Part shown: piece after piece, positions 62,075-64,000 of the stretch
Layout of the letters: each line of letters starts with the position of its first letter
Numbering within the stretch: position 1 is the stretch's first letter
Assembly: GCA_034667525.1 (NCBI GenBank)
Contig: JAXDJO010000017.1
Coordinates: forward strand, 1-64,000
Length of the DNA stretch: 64,000 bases
Direction: 5' to 3'
Source of the DNA: DATAPE01 sp034667525
Lineage (GTDB): Bacteria > Actinomycetota > CADDZG01 > WHSQ01
The notes under the pieces: generated by a model
What the model saw: only the letters and a program-made list of their open reading frames with translations
Told to the model about the DNA's origin: nothing
Database searches by the model: none
Program-made: the position numbers and the translations under genes

Positions 62075-62638
62075 TTAGCGGTGCCGCTGGTACTGCAGCT
62101 CGACGATCCCGTTGCTGGAGGCGGTGGTGGAGACCAGGTCGAGCTGGTAGGACTTGGGGACGCCGTCGAACAGCCGGGTGCCCTCGCCCGCAACGTAGGG
62201 GAACAGGCTCACCTGGAGCTCGTCGATCAGGTCGAGCCGCATGAGCGACCGCCACAGGCTGACGCCGCCCCAGACCACGATGTGGCCGTCGCCGCCTCGC
62301 CTGAGCTTGTCGATCTCTTCTGCCGTGTCACCAGCGGCGATGGTGGTGTTGGCCCACTCGGCCGTCTTCAGGGTCCGGGAGAAGACGACCTTGCGGCCGG
62401 CGGTCAGGATGTCGGCGAAAGGATGGTCGGTGGCCGTTGTCATGGAGGCGGCTATGGCCTCGTAGGCGGTGCGGCCCATGACGTGCGCGTACGCGCTCTG
62501 GAGAAACTCGAGTTGCGCCGGGTCGTCGGGCTCACGGTTCTCGGGCAGGTCGAAGCAGAACTTCCAAAATTCGGTGTCCTCGTCGGCGAGAAGGCCGTCG
62601 AGCGAGTAGTTGAACACCGTCGCTATCAGCTTCCGCAT
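62075..62638 (-). CDS. Dihydrofolate reductase-fold (RibD C-terminal-like) reductase
   Basis: The 187-residue protein begins MRKLIATVFNYSLDGLLADE and has HVMGRTAYEAIAASM, KVVFSRTLKTAEWANTTI, HIVVWGGVSLWRSLMRLDLI and a terminal ELQYQRH strand, as in the YyaP/YwjB-type DHFR-fold family. They reduce unknown substrates with NADPH. AAGGAG precedes the ATG at 62638, favouring it over a start at 62689. Converges with pth. Confidence 0.88.
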   Translation of the reverse strand: MRKLIATVFNYSLDGLLADEDTEFWKFCFDLPENREPDDPAQLEFLQSAYAHVMGRTAYEAIAASMTTATDHPFADILTAGRKVVFSRTLKTAEWANTTIAAGDTAEEIDKLRRGGDGHIVVWGGVSLWRSLMRLDLIDELQVSLFPYVAGEGTRLFDGVPKSYQLDLVSTTASSNGIVELQYQRHR

Positions 62639-62948
62639 GATCGGAACTCCTTGGTCTCGGGTCGTCTGGGCACGTGCTTCGCTCCACACCTGGTGTGGCC
62701 CAACGACGGAAGCGACAGCTTAGATTGGCAGAGAGCTTCACGGCAGCAGATCCCCGTATTCGATAGGGGATGTAGGAGACCTTTGGAGACCAGGGCCCTC
62801 TCGTGGGCCAGTGTTCAGGAATGTCTCCCGATCGCGCTGCGATGGTCATGCGGGCGTACACCGCGACCCCAGCACCGTTCCTGAAGGCGTCCGCGCGGGC
62901 GCGTCGCCGGAGGCGCGAACGGCGTGCCCCCAAGTACCATCGCCACCC

Positions 62949-63482
62949 GTGGCCGAGGGCGTCGTCATCCGTCCCGAGCGCGACACGGACCATCCCGTGA
63001 TCGCAGGGTTGGTCCGCGCGGCTTTCGTCGGACACCCCGACGACGTCGCGTCGTTCGTTGAGCGCATTCGGGCGTCGGAACATTTCATTCCGGAGCTGGC
63101 GTTGGTCGCCGTGGACTCCTCCGGTGTGATTGCTCACCTGATGCTGAGCTGGGTCGGCGTTGAAGGCGGATCACGTACAAAGATCCTCAATCTCACGCCG
63201 ATTTCGGTTCGGCCTGACCGCCAGCGGATCGGTGTGGGGGCACGGCTGATCCGGGACGCGCTGGCCCGCGCCGAAGAAGCAGGCGAGCCTGCCGTCATGG
63301 TCGAGGGCATTTCCGCGTACTATCCTCGCTTCGGCTTCGAGCGGGCGAGCGCGCTTGGCTTTATCTCTCCGCATCCGAAGATCCCCGACGAGGCTTTCAT
63401 GGTCAAGCGGCTCCCCGGTTACAGCCCGGACCTCGCCGGTCGGATCGTCTATCCGGACGCGTTCGACGCTCTCGGGTACTAG
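62949..63482 (+). CDS. GNAT family N-acetyltransferase
   Basis: The ~177-residue protein has the GNAT core: VIRPERDTDHPVIAGLVRAA, LALVAVDSSGVIAHLMLSWV, the acetyl-CoA loop VRPDRQRIGVGARLIRDALA and a YPRFGFERASALG motif, typical of the YhbS-like group. The substrate is unknown. The GTG at 62949 begins at the family's natural N-terminus; a frame from 62811 is unsupported and no ribosome site is clear. Confidence 0.85.
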   Translation: MAEGVVIRPERDTDHPVIAGLVRAAFVGHPDDVASFVERIRASEHFIPELALVAVDSSGVIAHLMLSWVGVEGGSRTKILNLTPISVRPDRQRIGVGARLIRDALARAEEAGEPAVMVEGISAYYPRFGFERASALGFISPHPKIPDEAFMVKRLPGYSPDLAGRIVYPDAFDALGY

Positions 63483-63846
63483 CGACCGGTCTGACAAGTT
63501 CAGCGCAATCGGCGGGTTGCAACGCGCCAAACGAAGTCCCCGAGCGTTGGCTGCGAGACCTTTTGGCTGCCCCACGGTTCTTTGCCTGTGGTTGTCTTGC
63601 TCGTCCTTTTCGGATCCCTCCCTAGGGCGGCAAGGCTTTGAACTGAACTTCCCTGTCCAGCTTGGGGTGATCGGCCCGCCTCGAGACCCCCTCAGACCGA
63701 GTATGGAGGGGCTCTTGCCATCTCTCTGACTAGTTAGCTCTGGCCCCCTAAAACCGTACTCAAGCCGGGGGGTTTGGGGCCGATACACAGGAGGAACACG
63801 CCTGCAGGTTGAGGAGCAGGCCCAAAGAGCCAGTGGAGAGGAAGAC
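63483..63846 (+). promoter_or_regulatory. Upstream region with possible WhiG/FliA-type promoter
   Basis: This 364 bp non-coding stretch contains CTCAAG at 63759-63764 and GCCGATA at 63779-63785, a 14-base spacer, about 60 bp before the next start. GGCCCCCTAAAACC (63742-63755) could pair with GGTTTGGGGCC (63771-63781) to form a hairpin that would hide the -10. The first 250 bp show no gene. Promoter identity is inferred from the motif. Confidence 0.35.
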
Positions 63847-64000
63847 ATGGGAATCCTAGGTCGGGTGTCAGTACCTCGCTTCGTGGGACGAGGGGCTAAC
63901 GACGCGAAGGCAGCAGATGCTGAAGACAAGGCATCCGGTGCTGTGATGGAGGACCGGCGCCGGCACAAGAGAACCGCAGCAGAGGAGGAGGCCGTTTTAG
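63847..64000 (+). CDS. Start of a charged protein, cut by the window end
   Basis: ATG 63847 follows GGAGAGGAAGAC and opens a frame reading MGILGRVSVPRFVGRGANDA, then DAEDKASGAVMEDRRRHKRT, still open at 64000. The highly charged sequence has no recognisable domain in the 51 residues visible. A possible sigma-28-type promoter lies upstream. Confidence 0.5.
   Translation, partial: MGILGRVSVPRFVGRGANDAKAADAEDKASGAVMEDRRRHKRTAAEEEAVL

Noticed and set aside
63742..63810. Riboswitch before the last gene
   Set aside because: A hairpin can be drawn, but I could not match the conserved core of c-di-GMP or any other riboswitch class that I know.
63171..63968. 265-codon open frame on the minus strand
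   Set aside because: It lies antisense to the GNAT acetyltransferase and the following promoter region, has low-complexity composition and no family resemblance.

Overview
The window reads as chromosomal DNA of a high-GC member of the Actinomycetota, probably a deep-branching uncultured lineage. Support comes from an F420-type luciferase-like oxidoreductase, a (broken) mycothiol-dependent-isomerase-type gene, a bacterial protein O-mannosyltransferase, a DosS/DosR-like two-component system, EncFtn/encapsulin genes and frequent GTG/TTG starts. No plasmid, phage or CRISPR region was recognised.

Layout. 1-4000: a secreted lamin-tail protein, a Nudix hydrolase, a VTC-domain polyphosphate polymerase and a DUF4956 membrane protein in one overlapping run, then two small cell-envelope proteins. 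4000-16500: an accessory, decayed stretch holding a PhoU-like gene with a truncated frameshifted pit phosphate transporter, a helicase remnant, an iterated TAGTAACT array, an RTX-repeat protein, an IS element with recognisable inverted repeats, a hydrolase-cyclase fusion broken by a frameshift, LLM and SDR oxidoreductases, a TolB-like propeller protein, an ECF sigma factor without a recognisable region 2, and a glyoxalase-fold gene between two copies of a ~170 bp repeat that ends like a tRNA 3' half. 16700-21100: a DrrAB-type ABC exporter, an arylsulfotransferase-like protein and a cupin. 21100-30300: a DosR-like redox/hypoxia island with two CBS-domain proteins, a cupredoxin, DoxX plus a DoxX remnant, a GAF histidine kinase, its LuxR-type regulator and pyruvate kinase; three genes here share a GGGCC-N4-GGCCC-like palindrome 59-71 bp before the start codon. 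30500-34300: a homocysteine methyltransferase-like enzyme, an encapsulated ferritin with its encapsulin shell, and an ECF sigma factor overlapping a DUF4232 membrane protein.

34600-47000: secreted proteins (carbohydrate-binding/LamG, GH3, beta-helix, and a LamG-phosphoesterase fusion with a Pro/Thr linker), a receiver-glutaredoxin-like-thioredoxin-reductase-like fusion overlapping a cNMP-binding histidine kinase, a PrmC-like methyltransferase, a nonsense-interrupted maleylpyruvate-isomerase-like gene and a nitroreductase. 47400-62000: an FKBP lipoprotein, protein mannosyltransferase, an IS1380 transposase and a membrane hydrolase, then the housekeeping block rsmI-abrB-metG-tatD-rsmA-ispE-tRNA-Gln-glmU-prs-rplY-pth, the order known from Bacillus subtilis, with the pmt neighbour known from mycobacteria. 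62000-64000: a DHFR-fold reductase, a GNAT acetyltransferase and the start of a further gene behind a possible WhiG/FliA-type promoter.

The most coherent unit beyond housekeeping is the DosR-like island: sensor, regulator, candidate operators and candidate targets lie within about 7 kb. Several genes carry single-base lesions, so some of the apparent pseudogenes could be sequencing or assembly errors.
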